A DNA stretch of 64,000 nucleotides from Microbacterium sp. Leaf151 (GCF_001424225.1 NZ_LMOR01000004.1:62001-126000), one strand, 5' to 3'; counted from the stretch's first letter, positions 42,883-51,816 are shown. Numbers and translations: made by a program. Notes: generated from the sequence alone by a model not told the origin.

Positions 42883-42986
42883 TGTCGTTCTCCGGGTGGG
42901 AATCCCGGCATTCATCTCTCTTGCGCGCACCATCGGCGCCCGGCGAGATGCCGCATCGGCGCTCCGCGTCGGAGGTCGTGCGGGGG

Positions 42987-43631
42987 TCAGTGACCGAGGG
43001 CGCGGGCGAGTTTGGATCCGGATGCCGCGTGCCGACCGCCCGCGGCGAACACCGCCGCGTCGACCGCGGTGAAGAACTCTGCGCGTCCCTGATCGTCTGC
43101 GGGGGCCGCGGGGCCGAGCTCGACCTCCCACTCGCGCCACGCGGACTCGACGCCGAGACGCTCGTCGCGCGCCCGCACACGGTCGTCGACGAACTCCGCG
43201 ACCACCTCGCCGTCGACGTCGAGAAGGTCGTACGCCGTGCGATTGTTGCGCACGCGCGCGAGCGGGGAGAACGGTGGCGCGGCGATCGAGGCGACGGCAT
43301 CCTGAACCGCCGGAGGCACCACGGGGTCGGCCTCGTCATCGGCGATGTCGCCGAGCGGCCACTGACGTTCGCTGCGCCCCGCGCCCTGCGCCGGGCCTTT
43401 CACATGCCACCCCTCGTCGGGACCGCCGCGCCGGCGGCGGACCGCCACACCGGCGCGGGCGAGCTCGGCGTTCGTGGTGTCGACGTAGCGCGCGTCGAGA
43501 TCACGGGGCTCGGGATCACCGACCCGTGCGACACCGGGTAGCGCCGACCAGTCCGGGAGCGGCGTGGCGTCGTCGACGTCGTACTTCGCCTCGACCTCGA
43601 CGCTCGACGCGCCGTGGTCGGCTTCACTCAA
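42987..43631 (-). CDS. CYTH domain protein
   Basis: A 214-residue protein of the CYTH/triphosphate tunnel family. The signature ExExK is in SVEVEAKYDV, followed by ARYVDTTNAELARAGVAVRRRRGGPDEGWHVKGP and later ARVRNNRTAYDLLDVDGEVVAEFVDDRV and WREWEVELG, the tunnel strands rich in Arg, Lys and Glu. The family binds triphosphates or polyphosphate in a metal-dependent way; no CHAD domain is fused. The only plausible start is TTG at 43629-43631, overlapping the stop of the small upstream gene (TTGA). Confidence 0.82.
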   Translation of the reverse strand: MSEADHGASSVEVEAKYDVDDATPLPDWSALPGVARVGDPEPRDLDARYVDTTNAELARAGVAVRRRRGGPDEGWHVKGPAQGAGRSERQWPLGDIADDEADPVVPPAVQDAVASIAAPPFSPLARVRNNRTAYDLLDVDGEVVAEFVDDRVRARDERLGVESAWREWEVELGPAAPADDQGRAEFFTAVDAAVFAAGGRHAASGSKLARALGH

Positions 43632-43855
43632 TCGTCGCGTCCGTCGGCGTCGGGGTTGATGTCTTCGGTTTCCTCCGTGTACGCGAAGACCGTCTCGGTG
43701 GGGCCGTCGGACTCGCCGGTGTTCGTCGGCTCGCCCTGGCGGCGGTAGACCAGCTGGCCCTCGCTGTAGGGCATGATCAGCGTGTCGTCGGAGTCGTTCT
43801 CGAGCGGGAGGACCTGCCCGTCGAGCGGGCCTCCGGTCAGTCGTGCAATAGCCAT
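43628..43855 (-). CDS. Small conserved acidic protein, function unknown
   Basis: A 75-residue protein, MAIARLTGGPLDGQVLPLENDSDDTLIMPYSEGQLVYRR followed by an acidic tail rich in Glu, Thr and Asp. The GGPLDG turn and a short beta-rich pattern are the only landmarks. ATG at 43853-43855 is preceded, after 6 bases, by TACGCT on the minus strand, so it is probably leaderless. Its stop overlaps the start of the CYTH gene. It is not recognised as any family of known function. Confidence 0.75.
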   Translation of the reverse strand: MAIARLTGGPLDGQVLPLENDSDDTLIMPYSEGQLVYRRQGEPTNTGESDGPTETVFAYTEETEDINPDADGRDD

Positions 43856-43861
43856 GTTGAA

Positions 43862-43916
43862 AGCGTAGACCGCGACCCCGACACCGCCCGGCACCTTGAC
43901 AGTGCTCGCTTAGAAT
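43862..43916. promoter_or_regulatory. Divergent promoter region
   Basis: TACGCT on the minus strand (43862-43867) serves the small acidic protein gene with a 6-base gap. TAGAAT on the plus strand (43911-43916) serves the amidotransferase gene with a 7-base gap. A TTGACA at 43896-43901 is only 9 bases before TAGAAT, too close for a normal -35. Confidence 0.5.
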
Positions 43917-43923
43917 CGCTCGG

Positions 43924-44679
<756 letters not shown>

Positions 44680-44801
44680 CCGCCCCCACTCGCGGAACGA
44701 GCGGGGTCGTCCACCGCTGCTCCCGGGGACGGGCGCTGTCGTCGGCCCATGCTCGCGCCAACGAGCGCGCTGAACCGCCCCGGGCGGTTGCGAGCGCCCC
44801 T

Positions 44802-45548
44802 TCAGAGCCGGTGACGCGCCGGTACCCGCACCACCGCGATCGGCGCGGTCGCGGCGGGGTGCGCACGGCGAAGTGCGGGCTCGAGCCCGAGGTCGACGAG
44901 GTGCACGCGACCCGAGAGGCCGGGACCACGGCCGAGCACCAGCCCGGCCTTGACGGCCCCGAACGTGACCGTGACGTCGGCGGGGAGCACGGCGCCCTCC
45001 GCCGTCCCGTCGTCGGGGTCGAGGCCGCTCGGCAGGTCGACGGCGACGACGCGCGGACGCTCGGGGAGGGCGAGGAGGGCTTCGACGAGCGCGCGGGCGG
45101 AGCCGCGGAGGCGGCGGTCGCTCAGCCGTCCGATCCCCAGGATGCCGTCGAGCACGAGCGAATACCCGCTCAGTCGGGCGGACACGTCGCTGGCCGAGAC
45201 CACGCGTGCGCCGGCGGCGGTCGCGGCATCCAGCGCACCGCGGTGCACGCGGTCGCGCACGAGCACCACGTCGACCCGATCCGCCCGGCCCGCGAGGTCG
45301 GCGGCCGCGTAGAGAGCGTCGCCGCCGTTGTCACCGGCGCCGGCGAGCACGAGCACGGCACCGGGGGCTGCGAGCAGCTCGCCGGCGACGATCTCGGCCA
45401 GGGCCTCAGCCGCCCACCTCATGAGGGGTCGTCCCTCGGCGAGGAGGGGAGCCTCGGCGGCACGGACCGCGTCGGCGGTGTAGGCCGCGGTGCGCGGTGC
45501 GGCGGGCGTGGCTGCACGCTCGCGGTCCTCAGCCGGGCTGTCAGACAT
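44802..45548 (-). CDS. NAD(P)H-hydrate epimerase domain protein (YjeF N type)
   Basis: A 248-residue protein with the YjeF N-terminal fold, which epimerises damaged NAD(P)HX. Motifs: YTADAVRAAEAPLLAEG, the nucleotide loop VLVLAGAGDNGGDALYAAADLA, LVLDGILGIG, VVAVDLPSGLDPDDG and TVTFGAVKAGLVLG. The dehydratase (YjeF C) domain that is usually fused in bacteria is absent here; a partner would have to be encoded elsewhere. ATG at 45546-45548 is preferred to one ten codons earlier. Confidence 0.86.
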   Translation of the reverse strand: MSDSPAEDRERAATPAAPRTAAYTADAVRAAEAPLLAEGRPLMRWAAEALAEIVAGELLAAPGAVLVLAGAGDNGGDALYAAADLAGRADRVDVVLVRDRVHRGALDAATAAGARVVSASDVSARLSGYSLVLDGILGIGRLSDRRLRGSARALVEALLALPERPRVVAVDLPSGLDPDDGTAEGAVLPADVTVTFGAVKAGLVLGRGPGLSGRVHLVDLGLEPALRRAHPAATAPIAVVRVPARHRL

Positions 45549-45595
45549 GAGTCGTCGATCCGGGGGCGGCGCCGTCACCGGAACCGGTCGGTGTC

Positions 45596-46669
45596 TCAGA
45601 CATCGCTCTTCGCCCGCGCGTCACGTTCGGCGTCGGTCTCTCGTGCCGCCGCTTCGGGGTCGGTCTTCGCGAGGGTCTCGCGCTCCTTCGCCTCGGCTTC
45701 GCGCGCGGCGTTGAGTTCGCCGAGGGCGGCGCTCATCGCCTTCTCGGCACGCCGGACGCGGAATTGGATCATCGTCGCGGCACCGTACTTGGCCCGCACG
45801 CGATCGTGGTCCTCCTCGGTGGCGACCGTGATGTATGCGCCGGCGATGAGGATGACCTGGCTCGACAGGTTCAGCCACAGCAGGAGGGCGATGAGCGAGG
45901 CGAAGGTGGCCAGCAACGGGTTGCTGCTCGCGCCCCCGACGAACAGTCCCGACAGCTGCTGCAGCACCACGAGGCCGAGGCCGCCGATCAGTGCGCCGCG
46001 GATCAGGGTGCTCCTCCGGGCGCGCACCCCCGACAGCAGCGCGAAGGCGGCGGCGATCGCGGCGGAGTCGAGGGCGAGCACGACCAGCGTCGACAGCAAC
46101 CAGGTGAGGACCGCGGTGACCCAGGAGTCGGCGGAGACACCGAGCAGTTCGCGGACGAACGTGAGTCCCGCCGTGGCGAGGAAGGTGACCGCCGCGCCCG
46201 CGACGAGGGCGAGACCGATCCCTACCGCGAGGGCGAGGTTGCGCAGGAGTACCCACACGATGAGGGTGTCGTCGGTGGTGACGCCCGCGATCTGCCGTAG
46301 AGCGGCACGCAGCGACCCGATCGCGCCGATGGCGGCGCCGATCAGACCCAGAGAGCCGAGGATGCCGGCGAGCGTGAGTCCGGCCGGCGCCTCGATGTCC
46401 TCGATCTTGATCAGTCCGTTCTCTCCGACGAGCCCCGGGACCACGCTGTTCACCGACCGAACGAGGGCGCTCAGCCCCTCGGGGTTGCCGGCCAGCCAGA
46501 GGGACGCGAACGAGAAACCGATGAGCACGGCGGCGAACAGGCTGAACAACGTGCGATAGGTGACGCTGTCGGCCAGGCTCGGACCGCGCGCCCCCGAATA
46601 GACGAGGAAGGCGCGCACGAGGCGGAGCGACAGCGCCCACGCGGTGACGCGACGGATGAGGTCGAGCAT
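45596..46669 (-). CDS. YihY/BrkB family membrane protein
   Basis: A 357-residue inner-membrane protein with six predicted membrane segments. The family pattern is clear: YSGARGPSLADSVTYRTLFSLFAAVLIGFSF, then GLIGAAIGAIGSLRAALRQIAGV, RSTLIRGALIGGLGLVVLQQLSGLFV and LLLWLNLSSQVILIAGAYITVATEEDHDRVRAKYG. A charged, coiled-coil-like tail (EAEAKERETLAKTDPEAAARETDAERDARAKSDV) ends it. The function is unproven; the old label ribonuclease BN is an error of the family. Start ATG at 46667-46669 gives a normal N terminus. Confidence 0.9.
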   Translation of the reverse strand: MLDLIRRVTAWALSLRLVRAFLVYSGARGPSLADSVTYRTLFSLFAAVLIGFSFASLWLAGNPEGLSALVRSVNSVVPGLVGENGLIKIEDIEAPAGLTLAGILGSLGLIGAAIGAIGSLRAALRQIAGVTTDDTLIVWVLLRNLALAVGIGLALVAGAAVTFLATAGLTFVRELLGVSADSWVTAVLTWLLSTLVVLALDSAAIAAAFALLSGVRARRSTLIRGALIGGLGLVVLQQLSGLFVGGASSNPLLATFASLIALLLWLNLSSQVILIAGAYITVATEEDHDRVRAKYGAATMIQFRVRRAEKAMSAALGELNAAREAEAKERETLAKTDPEAAARETDAERDARAKSDV

Positions 46670-46762
46670 GGGCTCAGCGTATCGACGCGGGCGCGAACGG
46701 TCCCGCAGGGTTGACCGCGGCGCGCGGGCGGGACAGAGCCGTCCGATCCGGGCCGCGCACGC

Positions 46763-46878
46763 GATCCGCGCCGCTGCCCCGCGACGCACCCGATCCGCAC
46801 CGCTGCCCCGCGACGCACCCGATCCGCACCGCTGCCCCGCGACGCACCCGATCCGCACCGCTCCCCCACGATGCACCC
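46763..46878. repeat. Four-copy 29-bp tandem repeat
   Basis: Units begin at 46763, 46792, 46821 and 46850 with GATCCGCACCGCTG and end with CGACGCACCC. Units 2 and 3 are identical, unit 1 differs at one base and unit 4 at several. A 29-base period is not coding. It lies in the 211-base gap upstream of the yihY-type gene and ends just after the stop of the prepilin peptidase gene. Confidence 0.9.
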
Positions 46879-46880
46879 GA

Positions 46881-47339
46881 TCACGGACCCGCGAGCAAGC
46901 GCCCCCACGCGCCCGCCAGCAGATACGGTCCGAACGCGATCGACGCACCGCGCACGCCTGCGAGCAGGGCGCCGGACGCAGCGACCCCGCCTGCGATGAA
47001 TCCCAGTGCGATCCCGGATGCCACCGCCTCGGGGCCGACCCACCCGAGCACCGCGCCGCAGAGCCCCGCGAGCTTGACGTCACCGCCGCCGAACGCTGTG
47101 GGCCGAGCGAGGTGCACCGCGAGGCAGGCGAGGAACGCCGCCGCCGCTCCGCCGGCGACCCCCACTGCACGCACCGGCTCTCCGATCGTCGCGGCCGCTC
47201 CGCCCAGCAGCATCAGCACCCCTCCGGCGCCGGGCACGAGGATCGCATCGGGCAGGCGGTGGGTGCGGGCGTCGATCACGGCGAGCACGACGCCGAGCAC
47301 CGCGAACACCGTCAGCGCGGGGGCGAGGGCCCATGGCAT
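46881..47339 (-). CDS. A24 prepilin peptidase (TadV/CpaA type)
   Basis: A 152-residue membrane aspartyl protease. The two catalytic Asp motifs are IDARTHRLPD (Asp23) and FGGGDVKLAG, with the C-terminal FGPYLLAGA typical of the family. There is no N-methyltransferase domain, so it is the short CpaA/TadV form. No pilin, ATPase or Tad genes are in the window. Start ATG at 47337-47339; the DUF1905 gene is 8 bases upstream on the same strand. Confidence 0.87.
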   Translation of the reverse strand: MPWALAPALTVFAVLGVVLAVIDARTHRLPDAILVPGAGGVLMLLGGAAATIGEPVRAVGVAGGAAAAFLACLAVHLARPTAFGGGDVKLAGLCGAVLGWVGPEAVASGIALGFIAGGVAASGALLAGVRGASIAFGPYLLAGAWGRLLAGP

Positions 47340-47347
47340 CCGGGATC

Positions 47348-47644
47348 TCAGGCGTCGAGCACGACGAGGTCGACCACGATGGTCGCGCCGGGGTCGATCC
47401 CCTCGGCGTCACGCACCGCGCGCTTGAGCGGGAGGACGTAGACGGAACCTGCCTGCGGGAAGATCGACGTGCGCCAGCTCGACCCACCGATTGTGGCCTC
47501 GACCCGCACGCCCCCGAAGCCTCGGCGGTACGTCTGCGTCTCACGGATGTCGGCACTCAGCTCGGGCGGCAGGGCGACGAAGTACCAGTCGCTGTCGCTG
47601 CGGGCCTCCCAGCGGAACACGTCGCCGTCGAATCGCACGATCAC
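47348..47644 (-). CDS. DUF1905 protein
   Basis: A 98-residue beta-rich protein whose whole length matches the DUF1905 pattern: VRFDGDVFRWEARSDSDWYFVALPPELSADIRE, RRGFGGVRVEATIGGSSWRTSIFP, YVLPLKRAVRDAEGIDPGATIVVDLVV. The function is unknown. GTG start at 47642-47644. It is followed 8 bases later by the prepilin peptidase gene. Confidence 0.88.
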   Translation of the reverse strand: MIVRFDGDVFRWEARSDSDWYFVALPPELSADIRETQTYRRGFGGVRVEATIGGSSWRTSIFPQAGSVYVLPLKRAVRDAEGIDPGATIVVDLVVLDA

Positions 47645-47738
47645 ACGGGCCTCCTCTCGTCGCGGTCACCCTACTCCGGGCCTCGGACGCCGGCGGAGCG
47701 CCGTCCCCTGGGGAGAAGGCGTCCCCGCGTCCGACTCG

Positions 47739-48149
47739 TCAGGGACCGACCGTCGATCGCCCGCGGCGAAGCACCCGTGAGGTGATGGCCGCATCGGCCG
47801 CGGCGGCGACCAGCACCGCGCTCGCGTAGACGACGAGGTCGCGCGCGTCGAAGCCCGTGCCGAGCACCAGCGCGATCAGCGGTATCCGCTCGGCGAGCGC
47901 GACCGGGAGTCCGCTCAGCTGCAGCAGCTCGACGAAGACGCACCACCCGGTGGCCGCGATCGCGAGGATCAACCGCCCCACCCGAGGCAGGAGCAGGACG
48001 AGTCCCGTGTAGACGGCGACGGCGTAGAGGGCATCGCCCGCGATGTCGGTGGCCGCCGATGATGGCAGGACCTTCGCGACGACCAGCCCCGCTGCCACGA
48101 CCACGACCAGCGCCGCCAACGCGACGAGACGACGGCGCGCGGGCGTCAT
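47739..48149 (-). CDS. DUF2809 membrane protein
   Basis: A 136-residue protein with four hydrophobic segments (about 8-28, 36-55, 60-82, 92-118) and DUF2809 features: GDALYAVAVYTGLVLLLPR, CVFVELLQLSGLP and LVLGTGFDARDLVVYASAVL. The function is unknown. ATG at 48147-48149 overlaps the stop of the mug gene (ATGA), so it is the second gene of a two-gene operon. Confidence 0.85.
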   Translation of the reverse strand: MTPARRRLVALAALVVVVAAGLVVAKVLPSSAATDIAGDALYAVAVYTGLVLLLPRVGRLILAIAATGWCVFVELLQLSGLPVALAERIPLIALVLGTGFDARDLVVYASAVLVAAAADAAITSRVLRRGRSTVGP

Positions 48150-48712
48150 ACCGGCACTCCGGCCGCACGGGCGGGTTCCGCGTACGCGCGGGCCAGCGTG
48201 GCGACGGTGTCGTGCGCGTTCAGGCCGCTGGGATTGGGCAGCACCCACGTGGGCACGTCGGCGATCGACTCCTCCTGCCGCCCGGCGACGGCGCGGGGGC
48301 GCCGGAACCCCTGTCGATACGCCGTCAGACCCACGACGGCCACCACCCGCGGACGCCACGCCGCGACGCGGTCCTCGAGCGCTGCGGCCCCGGCGCGCAG
48401 CTCGTCGCGAGACAGTTCGTCGGCGCGCGCGGTCGCACGGGCGACGAGGTTGCTCACCCCGACGCCGGCGTCGAAGATCATGCGACGATCGTCTTCGCCC
48501 AGCTCCTCGGCGTATCGCGGTAGCCGGGGCAAGACGCGCGCCTCCACGAGCGCGGGCCAGAACCGGTTGCCCGGACGCGCGAACGGGGTGCCCGTCGCCG
48601 CCGTCCACAGCCCCGGGTTGATGCCCACGAAGAGCAGACGCACCCCCGGCTCGACGAGGTCGGGGATGGTGGCATCCCGGAACGACTCCAGCTCGGCGCG
48701 CGTGAATCCCAT
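48146..48712 (-). CDS. mug: Mismatch-specific uracil/thymine DNA glycosylase (Mug type)
   Basis: A 188-residue glycosylase that removes uracil or ethenocytosine opposite G. Motif 1 is FVGINPGLWTAATGTPFARPGNRFW (Asn of GINPG), and motif 2 is LPNPSGLNAH. ATG at 48710-48712 is chosen for the conserved start MGFTRAELESFRDATIPDLV and a CATAGT box 6 bases upstream on the minus strand; no ribosome site. It is divergent from the alpha/beta hydrolase gene and overlaps the DUF2809 gene. Confidence 0.9.
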   Translation of the reverse strand: MGFTRAELESFRDATIPDLVEPGVRLLFVGINPGLWTAATGTPFARPGNRFWPALVEARVLPRLPRYAEELGEDDRRMIFDAGVGVSNLVARATARADELSRDELRAGAAALEDRVAAWRPRVVAVVGLTAYRQGFRRPRAVAGRQEESIADVPTWVLPNPSGLNAHDTVATLARAYAEPARAAGVPV

Positions 48713-48718
48713 GAGACC

Positions 48719-48724
48719 ACTATG
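48719..48724 (-). promoter_or_regulatory. -10 hexamer of a probable leaderless promoter (mug)
   Basis: CATAGT on the minus strand ends 6 bases before the ATG. Confidence 0.4.
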
Positions 48725-48769
48725 ACCACTACCCCGGGTGGCGGCTGAGCGTCTGCCAGGATCTGAGGA

Positions 48770-49567
48770 ATGGATGCCGTGCCCGCCCTGACCGAGATGC
48801 CCGCGCCGCAGTACGTCCTCGTCGGCGACAACGTGCGCCTGGCGACGTACACCTGGGGTGACCACGAGGCCGATCCCGTGCTGTGCGTCCACGGCTTCGG
48901 ATCGAGCACGCGCGACAACTGGGTCAACACCGGTTGGGTGCGCGACCTGCTGCGCGCCGGTTTCCGCGTGGTCGCCGTCGACCAGCGCGGCCACGGAGCG
49001 AGCGAGAAGCCGTTCGACGCCGCGTCGTACACGATGCCCACCCTGGTGTCCGACCTCGTCGCCGTGCTCGACACCTACCTGCTCGATTCCGTCCGCTACC
49101 TCGGGTATTCCCTGGGCGGTCGTGTCGGCTGGCAGCTCGCCGTCGACGCGCCCGAGCACGTCGAGCGGGCGGTGCTCGGCGGCATCCCCGACGGTCGCCC
49201 CCTCGCGCGCCTGAAGGTCGAACAGGCCCGCGCGTTCCTCGACCACGGGACCCCGGTCGACGACGCCACGACCCTGCGCTACGTCTCGCTCGCCGAGCGG
49301 GTTCCCGGCAACGATCTGCGAGCCCTGGTCGCGATCGCCGAGGGTATGCGCCTGGGCGAGACCGATCCCGATCCGACGTCGCCGCCGCAGCAGCCGGTGC
49401 TGATCGCCACGGGCACCGAGGATCCGATCCACGACCAGTCGGCGCGCCTGGCCGCACTGCTGCCGCACGGCGAGTTCTCCGACATCCCCGGGCGCCACCA
49501 CGTCAACGCCCCCGGTGCGCGCACGTTCCGCGAGGCCGGTCTGGAGTTCCTCGCGCGCGAGGTCTGA
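48770..49567 (+). CDS. Alpha/beta hydrolase
   Basis: A 265-residue enzyme with the nucleophile elbow GYSLGG (Ser114), oxyanion HG at CVHGFGSS (41-42), an acid in GTEDPIHD and a histidine in GRHHVNAP, so the triad is complete. DQRGHGASEKP is typical of the family. The substrate is unknown. A CAGGAT box lies 7 bases before the ATG, a weak leaderless-promoter candidate. It is divergent from mug. Confidence 0.87.
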   Translation: MDAVPALTEMPAPQYVLVGDNVRLATYTWGDHEADPVLCVHGFGSSTRDNWVNTGWVRDLLRAGFRVVAVDQRGHGASEKPFDAASYTMPTLVSDLVAVLDTYLLDSVRYLGYSLGGRVGWQLAVDAPEHVERAVLGGIPDGRPLARLKVEQARAFLDHGTPVDDATTLRYVSLAERVPGNDLRALVAIAEGMRLGETDPDPTSPPQQPVLIATGTEDPIHDQSARLAALLPHGEFSDIPGRHHVNAPGARTFREAGLEFLAREV

Positions 49568-49710
49568 GGCGCACGCCCCCATCGCCCCGCGCAGCGAATA
49601 CCGCGGCGCGGCGGGGCGAGCACCCGCCGCCCGGGCGGGCGGGGAGCGACCGTCACTCCGAGAACGACGGTTTCCGCGTTGTTACGCCTCCGTGAATGTC
49701 GAGATCATCA

Positions 49711-49740
49711 TTGTTATCGGCTCGGCTGCGCTGATACCGT
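49711..49740 (+). promoter_or_regulatory. Promoter of the Lrp-type regulator
   Basis: TTGTTA (49711-49716) and TACCGT (49735-49740) are 18 bases apart, and the -10 ends 8 bases before the ATG, so the message is probably leaderless. An AT-rich patch (about 49698-49717) could be the regulator's own site. Confidence 0.5.
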
Positions 49741-49748
49741 CGCCCATC

Positions 49749-50219
49749 ATGAGCATCTCGGCCGAACGTACCACCGTTCTCGATGGTCTCTCCAAGGCGA
49801 TCGTGGAGCAGTTGCAGGAGGACGGGCGCCGCTCGTACGCAGAGATCGGCAAGGCCGTGGGCCTCAGCGAGACCGCGACGCGCCAGCGCGTGCAGAAGAT
49901 GCAGGATGCCGGCATCCTGCAGATCGTCGCTGTCACCGATCCGCTGCAGCTGGGGTTCGCGCGACAGGCCATGATCGGCGTGCGCGTGTCGGGTGACACC
50001 CGGGTCGCGGCCGCCCAGATGACGGAACTCCCCGGTGTGACGTACGTCGTCTCGACCGCGGGGTCGTTCGACCTCCTCGTCGAGGTCGTGTGCGAGAGCG
50101 ACGACGACCTCATCGACCTGCTGAACGACCGCATCCGCTCACTGCCCGGCGTCGTCTCGACCGAGACGTTCGTCTATCTCAAGCTCCACCGTCAGCTCTA
50201 CAACTGGGGAACACGATGA
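49749..50219 (+). CDS. Lrp/AsnC family regulator
   Basis: A 156-residue feast/famine regulator. N-terminal helix-turn-helix (LDGLSKAIVEQLQEDGRRSYAEIGKAVGLSETATRQRVQKMQDAGILQIVAVTDP) and C-terminal RAM ligand-binding domain (FARQAMIGVRVSGDTRVAAAQMTELPGVTYVVSTAGSFDLLVEVVCESDDDLIDLLNDRIRSLPGVVSTETFVYLKLHRQ). Its stop overlaps the aminotransferase start (ATGA), so it most likely controls that gene and the permease after it. The ligand is probably an amino acid or amine. Confidence 0.93.
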   Translation: MSISAERTTVLDGLSKAIVEQLQEDGRRSYAEIGKAVGLSETATRQRVQKMQDAGILQIVAVTDPLQLGFARQAMIGVRVSGDTRVAAAQMTELPGVTYVVSTAGSFDLLVEVVCESDDDLIDLLNDRIRSLPGVVSTETFVYLKLHRQLYNWGTR

Positions 50220-51610
50220 CCCTTCTCGACACCGACCAGAACTCCACTCTCCAGGCGAAAGCCCGCGACCACCTCTGGATGCACTTCTCCCGTCAGTCGG
50301 TGATGACCGACGGCCCCGGCGTTCCGATCATCGTCAAGGGCGAGGGCCACCACATCTTCGACTCCACAGGGAAGCGCTACATCGACGGCCTCGCCGGGTT
50401 GTTCGTGGTCAACGCCGGTCATGGGCGGCGACGCATCGCGCAGGCGGCGGCGAAACAGGCCGAGGAGTTGGCGTTCTTCCCGCTCTGGTCCTACGCCCAC
50501 CCCGCCGCGATCGAACTCGCGGAGCGCCTCGCGAACCTCGCCCCCGGCGACCTCAATCACGTCTTCTTCTCGACGGGCGGCGGCGAGGCCGTCGAGACCG
50601 CGTTCAAGCTGGCGAAGCAGTACTGGAAGACCCAGGGCAAGCCCTCGAAGCACAAGGTGATCTCCCGCGCGATCGCCTACCACGGCACGACGCAGGGCGC
50701 CCTGGCGATCACGGGCCTGCCCGTCATGAAGCACATGTTCGAGCCCGTCACGCCGGGGGGCTTCCGCGTGCCGAACACGAACTACTACCGCGCCGAGGAG
50801 TCGGGCTTCGGGGGCGGCACCCCCGAGGAGTTCGGCCTGTGGGCCGCCGACCGCATCGAGCAGATGATCCAGTTCGAGGGGCCCGAGACGGTCGCCGCGG
50901 TCTTTCTCGAACCGGTGCAGAACGCCGGCGGATGCTTCCCGGCCCCGGCGGGGTATTTCCAGCGGGTGCGCGAGATCTGCGACAAGTACGACGTGCTGCT
51001 CGTCTCCGACGAGGTCATCTGCGCCTTCGGTCGTCTCGGGCACTACTTCGGCGCCAGCGCGTACGACTACCAGCCCGACATGATCACCTTCGCCAAGGCC
51101 GTCACGAGCGGCTACTCGCCGCTGGGAGGCACGATCATCAGCGATCGCGTCTACGAGCCCTTCGCGCACGGCGACGCGTCGTTCCCGCACGGCTACACCT
51201 TCGGCGGACACCCGGTGTCGGCCGCGGTGGCACTGGAGAACCTCGACGTCTTCGAGGAGGAGGGGCTTCTCGAGAACGTCCGCACGAACTCCCCCGTCTT
51301 CCGCTCGACGCTGGAGCAGCTCCTCGACCTGCCGCTCGTCGGAGACGTGCGCGGAGACGGCTACTTCTTCGGCATCGAGCTCGTGAAGGACAAGGCCACC
51401 AAAGAGACCTTCGACGACGACGAGTCGGAGCGATTGCTGCGCGGCTTCCTCTCGAAGGCCCTCTTCGAGGCCGGACTCTACTGCCGCGCCGACGACCGTG
51501 GCGACCCCGTCATCCAGCTCGCCCCGCCCCTGACCATCGGCCCGTCCGAATTCATCGAGATCGAACAGATCCTCCGCGCGACCCTCACCGAGGCGGCGAA
51601 CCGTCTCTGA
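50216..51610 (+). CDS. Class III (omega) aminotransferase
   Basis: A 464-residue fold-type I PLP enzyme. PLP lysine K294 (MITFAKAVTSGYSPLGG), D265 (VSDEVICAFGRLG), STGGGEAVETAFKLAKQYW and YHGTTQGALAITG are typical of aminotransferases of the putrescine/beta-alanine:pyruvate group. Which amine is used cannot be told from sequence; the Lrp regulator before and APC permease after suggest uptake and breakdown of one amine or amino acid. ATG overlaps the lrp stop. A hairpin at 51619-51647 follows. Confidence 0.92.
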   Translation: MTLLDTDQNSTLQAKARDHLWMHFSRQSVMTDGPGVPIIVKGEGHHIFDSTGKRYIDGLAGLFVVNAGHGRRRIAQAAAKQAEELAFFPLWSYAHPAAIELAERLANLAPGDLNHVFFSTGGGEAVETAFKLAKQYWKTQGKPSKHKVISRAIAYHGTTQGALAITGLPVMKHMFEPVTPGGFRVPNTNYYRAEESGFGGGTPEEFGLWAADRIEQMIQFEGPETVAAVFLEPVQNAGGCFPAPAGYFQRVREICDKYDVLLVSDEVICAFGRLGHYFGASAYDYQPDMITFAKAVTSGYSPLGGTIISDRVYEPFAHGDASFPHGYTFGGHPVSAAVALENLDVFEEEGLLENVRTNSPVFRSTLEQLLDLPLVGDVRGDGYFFGIELVKDKATKETFDDDESERLLRGFLSKALFEAGLYCRADDRGDPVIQLAPPLTIGPSEFIEIEQILRATLTEAANRL

Positions 51611-51618
51611 CAGACCGG

Positions 51619-51647
51619 GGATGCCGAGCCCACCCCGTTCGGCATCC
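51619..51647 (+). terminator. Hairpin after the aminotransferase gene
   Basis: GGATGCCGA (51619-51627) and TCGGCATCC (51639-51647) form a perfect 9-bp stem with an 11-base loop, 8 bases after the stop. There is no T run; it may reduce rather than stop read-through to the permease. Confidence 0.5.
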
Positions 51648-51745
51648 TCACCCCGCCCTGCTCCACGGCCCGACCCCGGCCGACACGTCCGCTCCCACTC
51701 AGAGCGGTGCTCCGCGTGCTGTACCCCGCCATCAGCCCCACGGAC

Positions 51746-51806
51746 GCGACACACGATCGCGCACCGCACCCGCTCGCGCGACACCCGATCGCGCCCCGCA
51801 CCCTCT
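51746..51806. repeat. Two-copy direct repeat upstream of the permease gene
   Basis: Copies of about 29 bases start at 51746 and 51778 (32-base period); both read GCGACAC(A/C)CGATCGCG then C(A/C)CCGCACCC-like sequence. The second ends just before the permease ribosome site. Confidence 0.65.
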
Positions 51807-51816
51807 AGGAGGAGCC

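Noticed and set aside
43896-43916. TTGACA plus TAGAAT as a standard promoter
   Set aside because: The two boxes are only 9 bases apart, too close for one sigma factor; TAGAAT alone was kept as the -10.
44773-44789. Terminator between the amidotransferase and epimerase genes
   Set aside because: AACCGCCC and GGGCGGTT pair, but the centre is one base, so the real stem is short, and no T run follows.
46763-46878. Possible CRISPR array
   Set aside because: The 29-bp units are contiguous with no spacers, and no cas gene is present.
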